Positions 5,008-5,054 of a stretch of 5,054 nucleotides of DNA are shown here, piece after piece. Position 1 is the first letter of the stretch. Each line of letters begins with the position of its first letter. The DNA lies in contig DLME01000001.1 in the NCBI GenBank assembly GCA_002479215.1, positions 1 through 5,054 on the forward strand. Reading direction: 5' to 3'. The position numbers were made by a program, and so were the translations under genes. Source of the stretch: Syntrophaceae bacterium UBA7544. Its GTDB lineage: Bacteria > Desulfobacterota > Syntrophia > Syntrophales > Smithellaceae. The notes under the pieces were generated by a model. It made no database searches and was not told the DNA's origin. It worked only from the letters and a program-made list of their open reading frames with translations.

Positions 5008-5054
5008 ATGGCGCGCGGATTGTCTTTGGAGGGTCATGTGATTGTATGCGGCTA
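5008..5054 (+). CDS. Start of a probable TrkA-N/RCK (NAD-binding) domain protein, truncated by the window edge
   Basis: Fifteen complete codons from ATG 5008 translate to a start containing LEGHVIVCG, and the last two bases (TA) allow a following Tyr. HVIVCGY is the typical first beta strand and beginning of the glycine-rich loop in TrkA-N/RCK domains of potassium uptake and channel proteins. GGTG at 4999-5002, five bases before the ATG, is a good archaeal-type ribosome site. The frame is closed upstream by TAG at 4981, so no long upstream domain belongs to it unless the start is TTG 4987. A competing start is GTG 5038 in the same frame, with GGAGGG at 5028-5033. The short length keeps the call provisional. 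Confidence 0.5.
   Translation, partial: MARGLSLEGHVIVCG

Overview
The window reads as archaeal chromosomal DNA. TATA-like boxes sit where archaeal promoters place them, about 25 bases before predicted transcript starts. Start codons are either leaderless or preceded by GGTG/GGGGAT-type ribosome sites, and one gene resembles the archaeal UPF0200/dephospho-CoA-kinase-like P-loop family. The lineage cannot be fixed from this sequence; an archaeon of roughly balanced GC content is my inference. No rRNA, tRNA, CRISPR array, insertion sequence or integrase is visible, and no gene-free stretch exceeds 300 bases.

Left part (1 to about 2810) is clearly AT-rich. On the minus strand, a 557-residue PLP-dependent group II decarboxylase-like protein (432-2105) is followed two bases later by a small P-loop nucleotide-kinase-like gene (429 to 1) that runs off the window edge. 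The ORF list supplied with the window did not include this kinase. A Nudix hydrolase (2224-2808) is transcribed divergently, and a 118-bp region between the two holds promoters for both directions.

Right part (about 2960-5054) has visibly higher GC and different codon use. It carries, all on the plus strand: a LeuB-type NAD-dependent beta-decarboxylating dehydrogenase (3028-4146); a 57-residue CDGSH iron-sulfur protein (4277-4450), also missing from the supplied list; a DNPH1/Rcl-type 2'-deoxynucleoside 5'-phosphate N-hydrolase (4528-4947); and the first residues of what looks like a TrkA-N/RCK nucleotide-binding protein (5008 to edge). Each of the first three has its own spacer and possible promoter, so they look like separately transcribed housekeeping-type genes.

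The change in composition near 2810-2960 suggests that the decarboxylase-kinase-Nudix block is a separate, possibly acquired, cassette. Its genes could form a small pathway that makes or modifies an amine or nucleotide, but the substrate cannot be read from the sequence. The decarboxylase departs from textbook group II enzymes around the cofactor site. Together with the unusual gene combination, this is the most interesting part of the window.
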